Origin: Lichina pygmaea
Taxonomy: Eukaryota; Ascomycota; Lichinomycetes; Lichinales; Lichinaceae
Assembly: GCA_963422465.1 (NCBI GenBank)
Contig: OY730170.1
Span: 2,108,001 to 2,172,000, forward strand
DNA: 64,000 bases
Direction: 5' to 3'
The notes under the pieces were generated by a model. That model saw nothing but the letters and a program-made list of their open reading frames with translations, did not search any database and was not told the origin of the DNA. Both the position numbers and the translations under genes were made by a program. Numbering within the stretch: position 1 is the stretch's first letter; every line of letters begins with the position of its first letter. Below, in pieces: positions 10,676-21,331 of this stretch.

Positions 10676-12047
10676 AGTTCTCGGTGGGTTCCCACGAGTT
10701 CTCCTCATTGTCATACCCTAACCACTTGACCAGGTATTCGATTTTCCGTCCGCTTCTCCGGCTGTCTAGGATCCTTTCGACATCGTACTCTTCTTCGTTG
10801 TCCTCGAAGTGCCATTCTGTTTCGATTGCTGCGTCGCTGGGTGCTGGCTCGAGCAGCGAGACATGGAATACTCGGTGTATCCGTGCCTTTTTTGGCAGTC
10901 TCAGTCGGTAGTTGACTTCTCCAGTGCGCTTCTCAATCTCAAACAGTCCGATTCGTACATGATCCAGCTTTTTGCTTGGTCGCTTCGAGCGCAGGTTTTT
11001 TGTTGACAAATAGACCTTATCCCCCCTCTCCAGGGTTGGTCCCTTCAACCTTTTGCTGTTTAGGTGGTGGCTTGTTGTCTTTTGTGCAGATTCAATTGCA
11101 GTCTTCATTTCCTCATGCATAGCAGTGAGTTTTTCGACGTTTGTTGAAGTGCCACTTCCAGCCGCCATCGCTTCCCAGCGGGGGTTTCTGCCGTAGTTCG
11201 CAAAGAACGGCGTCATGCCTGTCACGCTGTGTTGCTGATCGTTGTACACAAACTGAGCCATTGGTAGCAGTTCTACCCAATCGTCCTGTCGGTGGTTGAC
11301 GTAGTGGCGTAGGTACTGTTCCATCGTCTGGTTTGTTCTCTCAGTTTGTCTGTCTGTTTGTGGATGGTAGGCAGTAGACATCCTTGTGTCTATCCCTAGC
11401 TGTCTTGTCCACGTGTTCCAGAATTTCGAGGTGAAGAGTTTGTCTCGATCCGAGATAATCTTCGTGGGTAGCCCTCGCTGGCTAACCAATTCTTTGAGTA
11501 GGACATTGGCGAGTTCGCTTGCTGTTCCTGTCTCTCGCCACAGGATCAGGTGAGCGTATTTGGTGAGTTTGTCAACAACCACCAAGATACTGTCATATTT
11601 CACCTTTGTTACCGGGTCCTCTGACCTCGGCAGCTTCACCACAAAATCCATTGTGATAGTATCCCAAGCCGCTTCTGGGAGGTCTATTTGTTGACTCTCT
11701 CCATAGGGTTTGTGGCGTGACGGTTTGTTTTTCGCACACTCTTCGCAGTTGCGAATAAATTCCGTCACTTTCCGCTTCATTCCGTTGAAGTGGTAACATC
11801 TCCGGATCTTTTCCAGGGTCTTGTCTCGCCCAGGATGTCTGTGTAGAGGTCCATCGTGATGTTGTCGAATCACGTCCTCTTGTGCGCTCTCTGGCACTTC
11901 TTCCTTGTTTGTGGCCGCAACGTTGTGGCCTAGGGTCAGGAGTGCACCCATTTCTTCAGTTCTCGCTAACTGAGGTTGAGCATAGACCAGAGTTTGTCCT
12001 TTTGTCACTAGGATTGGGCGCTCTTCTGTCGTGTCGTCTGTCGTCAT
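10530..12047 (-). CDS. integrase and chromodomain part of A2 pol
   Basis: The C-terminal part of pol, 505 codons open. The integrase zinc-binding segment is near HHDGPLHRHPG ... CEECAKNKPSRHK. The DDE core includes [22 protein letters not shown] and [16 protein letters not shown]. The chromodomain near the end has DVERILD, EYLVKWLGYDNEENSWEP. It inserts element DNA into the genome; the chromodomain usually guides it to chromatin marks. The end overlaps the antisense gene at 10530-10675. Confidence 0.9.
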   Translation of the reverse strand: MTTDDTTEERPILVTKGQTLVYAQPQLARTEEMGALLTLGHNVAATNKEEVPESAQEDVIRQHHDGPLHRHPGRDKTLEKIRRCYHFNGMKRKVTEFIRNCEECAKNKPSRHKPYGESQQIDLPEAAWDTITMDFVVKLPRSEDPVTKVKYDSILVVVDKLTKYAHLILWRETGTASELANVLLKELVSQRGLPTKIISDRDKLFTSKFWNTWTRQLGIDTRMSTAYHPQTDRQTERTNQTMEQYLRHYVNHRQDDWVELLPMAQFVYNDQQHSVTGMTPFFANYGRNPRWEAMAAGSGTSTNVEKLTAMHEEMKTAIESAQKTTSHHLNSKRLKGPTLERGDKVYLSTKNLRSKRPSKKLDHVRIGLFEIEKRTGEVNYRLRLPKKARIHRVFHVSLLEPAPSDAAIETEWHFEDNEEEYDVERILDSRRSGRKIEYLVKWLGYDNEENSWEPTENFSPEMNEKLRSFHRQNPQKPGSMETKAQEKPKPPKRRSPPKAAGTPHA

Positions 12048-12060
12048 ATCAGGCCGCCTG

Positions 12061-14138
12061 CTAAGCGCGTCCGCTCGTGTGTTTTCTGATCCTTTTCGAT
12101 AGAAGATCTGGAAGTCGTATGAAGCTAAAAGCTCCGCCCATCAGACTTGTCGTCTGTTTAGCTTCTTCATTGTCGTGAAGTAAGCCAAGTTCTTGTGGTC
12201 TGAGTACACGTCCACTGTGTACTTTGCTCCTTCCAGGTAAGGTCTCCACTCCTGGAATACGTCGACAATCGCTAACAACTTCTTGTCGTGAACATCATAC
12301 CTGAGTTCTGGGCCAGAGAACTTTCTTGATCGGTATGCGACAGGGTGTAGGCGGTTTTCGGCGTCTGGTTGACACAAGCAAGATCCAAGTGCTTGGTCTG
12401 AGGCATCTGTCTCCATGATGATCTGCCGTCCGGGATCAAATGATGCCAGTATGGGTGCGGAGGTGAACTTCTCTTTCAGCTCCTGGAACGCTCTCTCTTG
12501 GCTGTTCCCCCATGTGAAGGTTTCTTCCTTCTTTGTTAGTTCAGTCAAGGGTGCTGCTGTTCTTGAGTACTCCTTGATGAATCGTCGGTAGAAGTTCGCA
12601 AATCCTAGGAAGGATTGGACTTCTTTGAGGTTTTTGGGTGTTGGCCAGTCTCGTACTGCCGTGATCTTTGTATCGTCCATACAGATTCCTTCCGTCGTCA
12701 GGATCGATCCCAAATATTCCACTTCTTTCACGTGGAAGACACTCTTATCAAGGCGTAACCTCATTCCTGCTTCTTGGAGCGCATGTAGGATCTTCTTGAC
12801 ATGCTGTCTGTGCTCCTCCAGGGTTCCATTGGTGTAAACCAAGACATCGTCGATATAAGCGGTAACAAATATATCCAGGTATTGTCGGAGGATGGCGTTA
12901 ATGAGCGATTGGAACATCGCCGGTGCATTCGTAAGGCCGAATGGCATAACGGTATACTCGTAATGCCCGTACCTCGTACGAAAGGCTGTCTTCCATTCTT
13001 CGCCATCTTTCATCCTAACCAGGTTGAAAGTGCCTCGGATGTCGAACTTGGTAAACCACTTGGCTCCTTGGATTCAGTCCTGGATTTCCGATATTAACGG
13101 TAGCGGGTAGCGATTCTTAATCGTGATCGCATTAAGCTGCCGGTAGTCGACACACAGTCGTAATTTGCCGTCTTTCTTTGGCACAAACAATATCAGGTAT
13201 CCGGCCGGTGATGTTGAAGGTCTTATGAACCCTTTCGCTAGGTTCTCGTCCAGGTAATCTCTTAGGGCCTCAAGCTCCTTTGCTGATAGAGCGTAAATAG
13301 GGCCATGTGTGGGTTTCTTTCCGTCTTCCAGCGGAATTTCGTGATCCCACTCTTGGTGTTCCGGTAGCGTCGCGACCGCTTCCTCACCAAACATCTCCTG
13401 GTAGTCTTTATACTCACTTGGCAGCTGCGGTGCCTGAGTCTCGCCCACGGCGTCATGCGTGGTGCAAAGTTGATGGTTTCGGGGCTTCATCCAAGCCACA
13501 TAGGCTTGCCCTCGCCGGTGGTGCTTCTTCCACCCTGCATATAAGATCTCTTTGATTCTCACTTTCTCTGGCTCTGCTCGAGTTGCCAGACTCCTCTTCG
13601 GAAAGACTAGGTGCCTTCTTTTCCAGTCGATCCTTGGGTTTTGACTTTCCAACCACGGAAGGCCCAATATAACTTCATGTGGTATCTGGACCAAGTCGAA
13701 TTCTTCTGATCCGATTGTCGTACCGTCGACACACAGTCGTAGGTTCTTGGTCTCCTTCGTCACTCGTCCTTGGTCGTTGGAGAGTGGTGTCCCGTCCACT
13801 ACTGTTAGTTGGTATGGATTCCTCTTTTCCTGAGTCGGGATCTTGTGCTTCCTGGCGAAACTTTCTGACATGAAGTTGCCAGTAGCTCCAGAGTCGATCA
13901 TGGCGTTCGTCAGATGCCCGTTGACTCTCATCCTGATGCGAAAATGCGGACTGCAGGCTGTCGCGTCGAGGCTCTGCTCGACCTCTTCTCTCCGGAGTGT
14001 TGTCTTGCCTGCTCTTCCGACTCCGGATTTGAAGAGCACTGCTAGTTTTTTGAACAACCAAGGCCCTGAGCCTGGCGTTCTGCCGTGTGTCTTTCGCATT
14101 TTTCGGTGAAGCATAGCTCCCATGCGTCTTCTCCGCAA
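12061..14138 (-). pseudogene. protease, reverse transcriptase and RNase H part of A2 pol
   Basis: The N-terminal part of pol, in long open stretches. The protease active site reads IDSGATGNF. The RT region includes [12 protein letters not shown] and the catalytic YIDDVLVYT; the RNase H segment includes ETDASDQALGSCLCQ. The family needs this part to copy its RNA into DNA. It has only a few breaks and is close to the original state. Confidence 0.88.
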
Positions 14139-14422
14139 TCATCACGTTCTTTCCCTTGCTGGCTTAGCTGGTGCTTGATGCTCCAGGCTTTCTTGTGGTA
14201 TTCTGGGCCAGGGAAGTAGTGCCTTCTCCTTTTCTCTAGGAGATGTTCCTTGCAGTGGTGGTCCTCACATCCTTTCCAATAAGGACGTCCGCAGGCTGGT
14301 GTCGTAGCCTGGTGAAGGTCCACTTGCGCTGTGATGTCTCGGGGCTGTGAGATGCTGATGGTGTCGTCCACCCATCACATCACTCTTGCTTCGCCGTCCT
14401 CCGACAAGGTCGCATCCTGTCG

Positions 14423-15586
14423 TCAGAGTAGTGGTGTCTCGGGAACTGGTGGCATGCCGGTTATGTCAATCTCGTAGTCTGTTGTGTCGAATTTGGAGAT
14501 CAGGTCATCCTCCCAATGAACCTTATTGATCTGGTCTTGGATTGCGTGCAGGTCCTCCAGTGACCTCTGCAGATCGTTCTCCAGTCTTTCGATGTGCTGT
14601 CTGAGATTGTCCTCCTGTCCGAGGAGTGTTGCTTCTGACCGGTTCATGGGTAGCGTGCCTCTGGGGGCCCTCAGTGGCTCCTGAATACCCTTGCCTTTCC
14701 AGGCACCGGTGGCATTCAACTGCTTACCCTTGCCTTCTTTCTTCTTCTTGCTTTGGCAGTTGGCTGCGAGGTGTCCTACCTTCTGGCAATTGTAACACTT
14801 CCGTGTTTCTTTCTTCTTTGTTGCCTGTGGTGTTGTTGCATCAATCTCCATGGGTGTCAAGCTGTACTTGTCTTGTGCTGGCGCTGTCTTTTTGCCCCAT
14901 GGCCTTGCATGCTTGCCTCACTTCTTGAGTTCTTGTTTGAACTGTCGGTCGTCGATGCGTACCGCTGTGTCGATCATATCCTCGAGGTCGGTGGGTCGGT
15001 CTCCTCGTGCGATGTCATCCTTGACTCGTTCCTTGAGAGCTTGGTAGAATAGTGCCGTCAAGGCACTGTCTCCCTATTGTGTCCTCACTGACAGCTGTTG
15101 GAACTTCGCCGCGAAGTCTGATGCTGACCCTGTCTGCCGTAGTGCTTGGAGCTTTCGTTCCGCATCTCGTTCTTCATCAATGACCCCGAAGGTCTTCTTC
15201 ATCTGGGTCTTGAAGGTAGAGAATCTCCCAATGATCTGCCGTGTCGTGGTCTCCATGCTAGAGGGATCTTCCTTGTTGTCGAGGAAGTCTCGTAGGTAGA
15301 CATTAAACCAGGCAAATGTTGGTCCGTCCAGGTAGGAAGCTGCGAACAGCACCTTCTCCTGTTCCGTAGGGAATTGTGCGGTGTTGAATCCGTAGTAAAG
15401 CTCAAGCTGAGAGAAGAATAATTCCAATCCCCCTCGTGATCCATCGTACCTCTTCGGTGTACCTACCTTCAACGGCTTTGGAGGTAAGGTGAGGGTGGTA
15501 GGGACAGGTGGTTCCTGGGCTTACGCCTGAGGCGCAGCCCGGGCTTGGCCTGCCTGCGAAGGGGTAGGGCTGCGTGGATCTGCCAT
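14423..15586 (-). pseudogene. gag of element A2
   Basis: The gag region starts 39 bp inside the 5' LTR. It contains the retrotransposon-gag fold (KRYDGSRGGLELFFSQLEL) and a CCHC zinc knuckle, C-Y-N-C-Q-K-V-G-H-L-A-A-N-C, followed by a lysine-rich stretch. It is well preserved with few breaks. Confidence 0.85.
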
Positions 15587-15624
15587 CGTATTGAGCCGGT
15601 GTCCTATGTGTTAGAGGCTGAAAC

Positions 15625-16037
15625 TGTTAAAGGCCAGTCCACGTTCACACAGAATGTGGGTGGTCCTGTCTTCGACCGAGGAGGGCAGGGACTCAATAGA
15701 TGAATAGCAAGTGGGGTAACTCTCTTGCTATTGTCGCTCGTAATGTGCGTTCAGCCTGGAGAGCTATTCTCTCCGGCTATCTGGGTTCTTATATACAGGA
15801 GCCTGAGGGGGGGGGGTCCTCCCGAGGGGTATCAGCTTTCTGCGTGGACGAGCTGGACGAGCTGGTTACACATCGTCCACCTCGTCCACCGGGTCGGGTG
15901 AACATTGTTCCTGTGGACGAGCTGGACGAGCTGGTTACACATCGTCCACCTCGTCCACCGGGTCGGGTGAACATTGTTCCGTGTACCTCTGTACACTCGC
16001 TTCGGTCAGCTCAGCCGTTCCGGCCTGGGCCTTAACA
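15625..16037 (-). repeat. 5' LTR of A2
   Basis: A 413-bp LTR almost identical to 9680-10092, including two 69-bp U3 units. TTCAGCCT on the plus strand at 15750-15757 (predicted RNA start, AGGCTGAA on the minus strand) pairs with the octamer at 15615-15622 just inside the element, two bases from the LTR edge: a self-priming arrangement. Confidence 0.93.
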
Positions 16038-16904
16038 CCTCCCCAGCTATCTGGGTTCTCTTATATACAGGAGCCTGAGGGAGAGGGTTCTCCCCAAGAG
16101 GTATCAGCTTTCTGCATGGTAGAGTTGGCAGAGATGGTTATGTCTCTGCCACCTCTGCCACCGAGTCGGGTGAACGTTGTTCCGTGTACCTCTGTACACT
16201 CGCTTAGGTCAGCTCAGCTGTTCCGGCCTGGGCCTTAACATTGGAGAACAGTCTGGCTGGAACAACTAACCACCAACCAAGATCTCTCAAAGAAGAGTCT
16301 ACAGGAAGTTTTGCACAACGAATAGGAAGCCAGATGGCAGGTAAGCAGAAGAAAATGTTGTTCTATTTGGGATATGTTTACCAGAAGCCCACAGAAGAAA
16401 AACCTCAATATCTTCAAAGATTTGGGGAAGGCTGAGTCTAGTCTATTCCTCTAAATTCTGTCAGCAAGAATAGGACTGGCCAGTTTTCTTTTCAGAGCAA
16501 ATGTCCCAGATTTCAACTTCCCCATATACTCTTGTGGTTTTGGAGAAGAAACAGCCCAACATATTACTTTTTTCTGTAACAAATTTTCAAACCAAAGACA
16601 ACAAGCTCAATTCCCTTTAGAAGATTTCTCATCTATCTTATTCTCAACCAAGCTACTTCCCAAACTTCTCTTCTGGTTTATGTTCTTGAAAAGACTTGAC
16701 CAGTTCAACCTTGCCCACCAACTCTCTCTCTGATCTTTACCAAGTTAACTGTTTGTTTTAACAAATAGCTACATGTACAAATTTCCTCAGCTACTGCAGC
16801 TCCAGTTTTTTATCTCTTCAAAGGTTTTCTGGAGAAATAAACATGTACTTAGAAGTTCTGTATGGCTCTACAGCTAAATCAATGTAAGAATAAAATAAAT
16901 AAAT

Positions 16905-17382
16905 TGTACTGGTGGCAGACAGTGCTGACTATAGCTGTTGCGCGGTGCCGTACGGAGTAGGCTAAAGCGGAACTGAGCCAAAAGACTACTATGTCTGGCT
17001 TAGTGCCCGACATCTCCGTACTAGCGATAGATAAGTGCGGCTGCACCCGCCTGCTTAGTCAGGTGACAAGGCTGACTAAGCGCCCGGTCGGGCGCCTAGC
17101 TCCTGACAATAGCTTGCAAAGAGAGTGGGAGGTACATAGGTACCACAAGGCACAGGTACCAGAGTACAAGTGATGGTCTGTAAACACAATCACGTGGTAC
17201 GTAAAAACTGAGATCAAGTGACATGCGGCTCTGCTCCTAAAATTTAGCGCCAAGACTTCCAGTAGCTGTCCACAATTCGACATTGCACTCTCCACAACAG
17301 ACGAAGTGCTCCTGATCGACGCCTGTCATAATAGGGTGTAGTGCTTGGAGATTGTAGTGCTGAGTGCCCCGGCGACGTGAGA
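16905..17382 (+). promoter_or_regulatory. upstream region and probable promoter/5' UTR of the poly(A) polymerase gene
   Basis: Unique, CG-containing sequence between the LINE tail and the start codon. An in-frame stop at 17332-17334 closes the frame upstream of the ATG. No clear TATA box or upstream exon was seen. The repeat array ends only about 480 bp before the gene, so its promoter must be short or partly within repeats. Confidence 0.5.
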
Positions 17383-20238
17383 ATGGTTTCTCGTTGGTCT
17401 CGCGATGCTGCTCGACCACCACCACCGCGAGACCCACCGCCCCCACTTCCGCCCGGTCCGCCGCCACCCACGTATGCCTTTACAGGCAAACAAGGGTTTG
17501 CGCCAACGGAGTTCTTGTTCCGTGCGGGCGATGGCACAGCGCCTCGGTTTCCAAGGCATGATCGTCCGCCGCACGCGTCGTTGCGTGGCCGTCATGGTCC
17601 TAGCAGGCCTTTGCCAACCGATGACCACAGGCAGAGAAGGGACCGGAGAAGGCATGACGATAGACGGCGAGACCGCTATCAGCCCTTCGCTCCGTCCACC
17701 CGGCCACTCCTCAATTCCGCACGTGGTGGAACGCCGGAGCAGTTCTCTGCCATGGTTGAGAACAGTCATGGCGAGACCAAGTTTATGCTGGACAAGGACG
17801 TCTCCGACAGCGACGAACAAGAGATGGAGGTTGATTCGTCGCGGGGGTCTAGCGTCGATGCTCATGAGAATGGCTATGGCGATGGGCGTTCTCGTGGGCT
17901 TGACCGGGAGCCGGCCCCGCAGGATGACTGCGGCGGCGAGCCGCCCCGCAAGAAGCAACTGCGTGAGGAAGAACTGCATCAGCCGACCCGAGAATCTTCA
18001 CGACCCAGATGGTCGAATCCGGATCCCTACACTGCCTTGCCACCACCGGACGAGTCGCAGAGGAAAAAGAGGGACGTCGTGAAGCTCATTCGAAAGGCAC
18101 GTAAACCGGCAGAGCGGACTGGGAAGCCCAGCAGCGCCGTCGGCACTAACGATGACTTCATCGCTCTGAGTTTCGATGACGAGGTCGTGGAGAGTGAGGG
18201 ACTTGAGCCTAGACGGGACCTCTCGGACGAGGCCCGGAGCTTGCGGTCGAAGGCCTTCGGAGGGGCGAGGTCCTTCGACCGCCGTGACCACCTCGGGGAG
18301 CAGAGCACCAACCAGGCCCAAGTAGAGGAGAATCTCGGGGCGCCATACACACCAGTTGACGTCTGGCCTCCTACCAGCGTCGACGAGGCTCTTGGAAACC
18401 GGAAGCGTACTCACGACGATCGGATAGTCGACAAGCCCACAAAGAGAGGTGCAGCAAAGAACGAAGATGGCCAAGTCCTGAGCGCGTGGAGGGCGCACGG
18501 CGGTGCGGCCGTTCCTTGGGGCGGCGTGGACCATTCTCGGACGGCCAACATGGGCTTCTGGCTGCACAAGGAAATCTGCGATTGGTTTGCCTATGTCAGG
18601 CCACGGAAATTCGAACAAGTGGTTCGCGAGGATTTGGTACGACGGCTACGGACCGCCATGGCGGGCATGTACGCGGACTGCGACGTTCGGTGCTTCGGCT
18701 CCTTTGCCTCGGGTCTCTACCTGCCGACGGCGGACATGGATCTCGTCTGCGTGTCCCAGGCCTTTCTCGCCACGGGCCGGCCGAAGGAAGGCCTCGCTGG
18801 CAAGAACAGGCACATGCATTTGATCGCCAACTACCTGAAGTCCTTGGAAATCCCTCGGCGAGGCTCCGTCGTGGTCATCGCCCAGGCGAAGGTCCCCATC
18901 ATCAAGTTCATCGACCGAGCAACGGGCGTCAAGGTCGACCTGTCGTTCGAGAACAGTACGGGCATCGTCGCGGTTGATACTTGTTTGGCTTGGAAGGCCC
19001 AGTTCCCCGCCATGCCCATTCTTGTCATGCTCGTGAAGCAGTTCCTGGCCATGCGTGGCCTGGACGAGGTGCGCACCGGTGGCATGGGGGGCTTTGCCGT
19101 GACATGCTTGGTCACGAGTCTGTTGCAGACCATACCTCAGGTGCAGAGCGGAAACCTAGTACCCGAACGCCACCTCGGTGAGACGCTAATGGAGTTCCTC
19201 GACCTGTACGGTAACCGCTTCAACCTGGAGGGCGCCGTCATCCGCCTGAATCCTCCGGGCTACTTTGAAAAGGTAAGCGGCTGCCCTGACCCCCCCTTTT
19301 TGCGTGCGTATGCCTGTATGTGTTTGTTTTGGGGGGGGGGGGGGGGGGGGGGGGGGGACCGTGGCCGGATAGGAACTGACCCTCTGCGACGTATAGCGCC
19401 TTGCAATGCAGTTCCGGAATCATACGAAATCCACGCGTCTTTCGATCGAAGATCCGAATCGTCCAGATAATGACATCACCGCCGGTACCAAGGGGATCAG
19501 GCTCATTGTTCATTGCTTCGCCCGCGCGTACGAGGCTCTGCAGGGGAAGATGTTCGAACTCCGGCAGGCCGATTTTTCGCGGCGCCAAGGGCAGAGCATC
19601 CTGTGGACCATCCTCGGAGGTGACTACTCGTCTTTTGACGAGCAGAGGGAGAGCCTGCGACGAGTCTATGAGCAGCGGTGGGTCGCGGTTGGCTCTCGGC
19701 GTTCCGGGACGTTCCTTGCTGACCGGAAGCGTCCGTAGGCATAAGGGGGATCTGGGGCTGTCTCCGGAGCCCCCAGGTACGGTGCAGCGGCAGGTTGGCG
19801 GCTCCCACTTGGCAGGCGGTTCAATGAACTGACCGTCATCGCAGCGTCACTCAGCCTCACCTCTCACGTTCGAATGTGGCCAAGCCTTCCAAGGGTAGAT
19901 CTAAGAAGCGTAGCAAAACTATCAAGACCATCACCGCCAAGGGGTTCGATGGGTCAGGTGATGTCGATCCCATAGTGGCCGCCACGGCCAAAACAGAAAC
20001 CAAGAAGGAGAAGGAAACTCGGTTGAACCGAGGGCGATCTGAAAGATTTCGCAAGAAGTATCCGCAGGTCGAGGACGTGCCCCATGCGATGAACGCTAAA
20101 GAGCAGAAGCGGCTCATGTTCAAGAACGGGCTCCTGGAAAAGATGACTAAGCAGAAGAAGCAGGATGAGTTGAAGCGTGCGAGACGTGCGGCGCGCAAAG
20201 AAGCGGAAGGAGAGGCAGAAGTGAAGCATCTGGCCTGA
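17383..20238 (+). CDS. TRF4/Cid14-type non-canonical poly(A) polymerase, three exons (17383-19272, 19397-19677, 19845-20238)
   Basis: The host gene. The predicted 854-residue nuclear enzyme adds short oligo(A) tails to aberrant or noncoding RNAs to send them to the exosome, as the catalytic subunit of a TRAMP-like complex. The first 400 residues are proline-, arginine- and acid-rich and disordered. The nucleotidyltransferase core has GS at 439-440, catalytic D451 and D453 (TADMDL) and third carboxylate D519 (KVDLSF). A GGMGGF segment lies near 567, and the PAP-associated domain has DPNRPDNDI from residue 649. The third exon adds a lysine-rich tail (RKKYPQVEDVP) of the kind seen in fungal homologues. 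ATG 17383 is the first after an in-frame stop. Splicing keeps phase (total 2565 nt, divisible by three). The third exon could be mistaken for a separate gene, but it lacks an ATG and joins exactly in phase. Confidence 0.92.
19273..19396 (+). other. intron 1 of the TRF4-like gene, with a 27-G run
   Basis: A 124-bp intron, GTAAGC ... TATAG, with branch-like GAACTGAC ending at 19380. It joins GYFEK to RLAMQFRN in phase 0, where homologues continue into the PAP-associated domain. It holds an uninterrupted run of 27 G at 19331-19357, which could form G-quadruplex structure in the transcript and is prone to length errors in sequencing. Confidence 0.88.
19678..19844 (+). other. intron 2 of the TRF4-like gene
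   Basis: A predicted 167-bp intron, GTGGGT ... CGCAG, with branch-like GAACTGAC at 19826-19833, the same octamer as in intron 1. It joins RRVYEQ to VTQPHLS through a split arginine codon. Without splicing, the frame would stop at 19736. Confidence 0.75.
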
Positions 20239-21331
20239 TGCTGATCAAAAATTCTGGCGTCACTCACGCTGGCTGCGGCGTTGCCTATTATTGCGATTGT
20301 ACGCCGTCTCGACCTGATATCACTTGCTCCCTCCTTGACCTTCACTTTCCTTTTTCCTGTGGGGTGATCCGTCGTCTTCTTCTTGACGTCTACTTATTCC
20401 AATCTCGACCAGACTCTCGGAGCCGTGGACCCGTGTCTACCCCGATGTCGGCGGAACACTAACGACATTCGTGCAGGGAAATGTTTCGGGGCAGCACTTG
20501 CCAGATTCAAGCGAGGACTAAAAGGAGAGCCCTGTTCCATGGCCAGGTCGACTTGCTGGTTAGCATCCGTACTCGTTCTGGCGCACCTCAGGTGTCCAAT
20601 GCGACGGCCGGACTGCGCAATCTCACTGACGACTGCCTTTCTCCTGTCTTCTCTTGTTCATTTCCTTGCAATGCATGTCATCGTTGCTCTGGAGCACTTC
20701 CTTTATGTACCCTAGACTAGACAAAATTCGCTTCTGTCATCCTCTTAATGGAGGATGCTTTCATCTTCCATCTTGTGTGGCTCGTCAACTCTAACGCTTG
20801 CTCCCATTGTCACTTCGAAAACCGACCCTCTTCGATGCACCTTTTCCCTCCAGAAGCTTGAGGTTAGATATCGAATTTTGCCCGGCAAGCCGCTAAAACT
20901 GACGTCTCGTGCTCAGTCACCAAACGAGATCAGTCAACAACCGGCCCAGGAGAACTAGACTTGGACGTTGCCTTTACTCCAATCTTTCTCAATCAATGGT
21001 TTTCACATCGATCCACTTGCTCTGGATTCTCGGGATCGGACAGATGATCCACCACGAGCCTCAAACATGACGCAAGTCAAAGGCTGGCGGAGACTTTGCG
21101 TTCTGAGATATCCCCCTTTCTCATCGTAGTTCTATCTCGCTATATGCGAGGCTGCGGAGAGGAAGTGGGATATCTTGGTGTCTGCATTGTTCTCGGGATC
21201 GAGTACGAGGGATGTGAAGTAAGTCATCCTCCTGGAAGGACTACGATAGTCAAGAGCGCTACCTTGCTCACCCTGCCCGGCTACCTGATCAACTAGCAAT
21301 CCCTATACCTAGCTGCTTCCTCCTGAATAAT
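20239..21331 (+). other. non-repeat intergenic region / 3' UTR, no supported gene
   Basis: About 1.1 kb of CG-containing sequence with no matches to the repeats in the window. The longest frames (about 110 codons) show no recognisable domain. A small hairpin, CTCGC-TATAT-GCGAG, lies near 21137-21151. It probably holds the 3' UTR of the upstream gene and spacer DNA. Confidence 0.6.

Larger units (their letters stand above)
9680..16037 (-). mobile_element. Ty3/gypsy chromovirus A2, full length, young and nearly whole
   Basis: A 6358-bp LTR retrotransposon on the minus strand with 413-bp LTRs that differ at only about two sites I could see, and target duplication CCTCC (9675-9679 and 16038-16042). 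Gag, protease, RT, RNase H, integrase and chromodomain are all present in long open stretches with only a handful of breaks. CG content is high, unlike the other copies. It is the youngest insertion in the window. It also carries the best preserved antisense zinc-cluster gene (10145-10675). Confidence 0.96.
9531..16240 (-). repeat. solo LTR (family A, subtype A2') split by element A2 (9531-9679 and 16043-16240)
   Basis: An isolated LTR, TGTTAAGG to TTAACA, with target duplication TTGGA at 9526-9530 and 16241-16245. It was later split by element A2 with target duplication CCTCC. Its U3 palindrome has the core GGCAGAG ... CTCTGCC, different from the GGACGAG core of A2. It lies in a beta LINE. 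The orientation is inferred from the TATATA box and the order of parts shared with A2. Confidence 0.88.
2484..16904 (+). mobile_element. LINE beta copy in three pieces (2484-3114, 9405-9530, 16246-16904)
   Basis: One 5'-truncated LINE of subfamily beta was split by two LTR insertions. The first piece starts in the reverse transcriptase near the catalytic box (GFADN in this copy, GFADD in better ones) and runs into the thumb-like region. The middle piece is 126 bp. The last piece holds the C-terminal zinc-knuckle-like region and ends in an A-rich tail at about 16904. The joins are supported by target duplications of the two LTR insertions: TTTCT at 3110-3114/9400-9404 and TTGGA at 9526-9530/16241-16245. 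The copy carries numerous stop codons and is a dead fossil. Confidence 0.82.

Noticed and set aside
17405-18082. Long frames overlapping the polymerase gene in other frames and on the minus strand
   Set aside because: They are shadows of a GC-rich coding exon; the +1 frame alone carries the catalytic motifs.
19876-20238. A separate small lysine-rich gene starting at GTG 19876
   Set aside because: GTG is not a normal start in fungi, there is no in-frame ATG, and the frame joins exon 2 of the polymerase gene exactly in phase across a good GT-AG intron.
20383-20715. A 110-codon frame downstream of the polymerase gene
   Set aside because: It has no recognisable motif, no supporting context and a composition like the surrounding non-coding sequence; it is probably chance or UTR.
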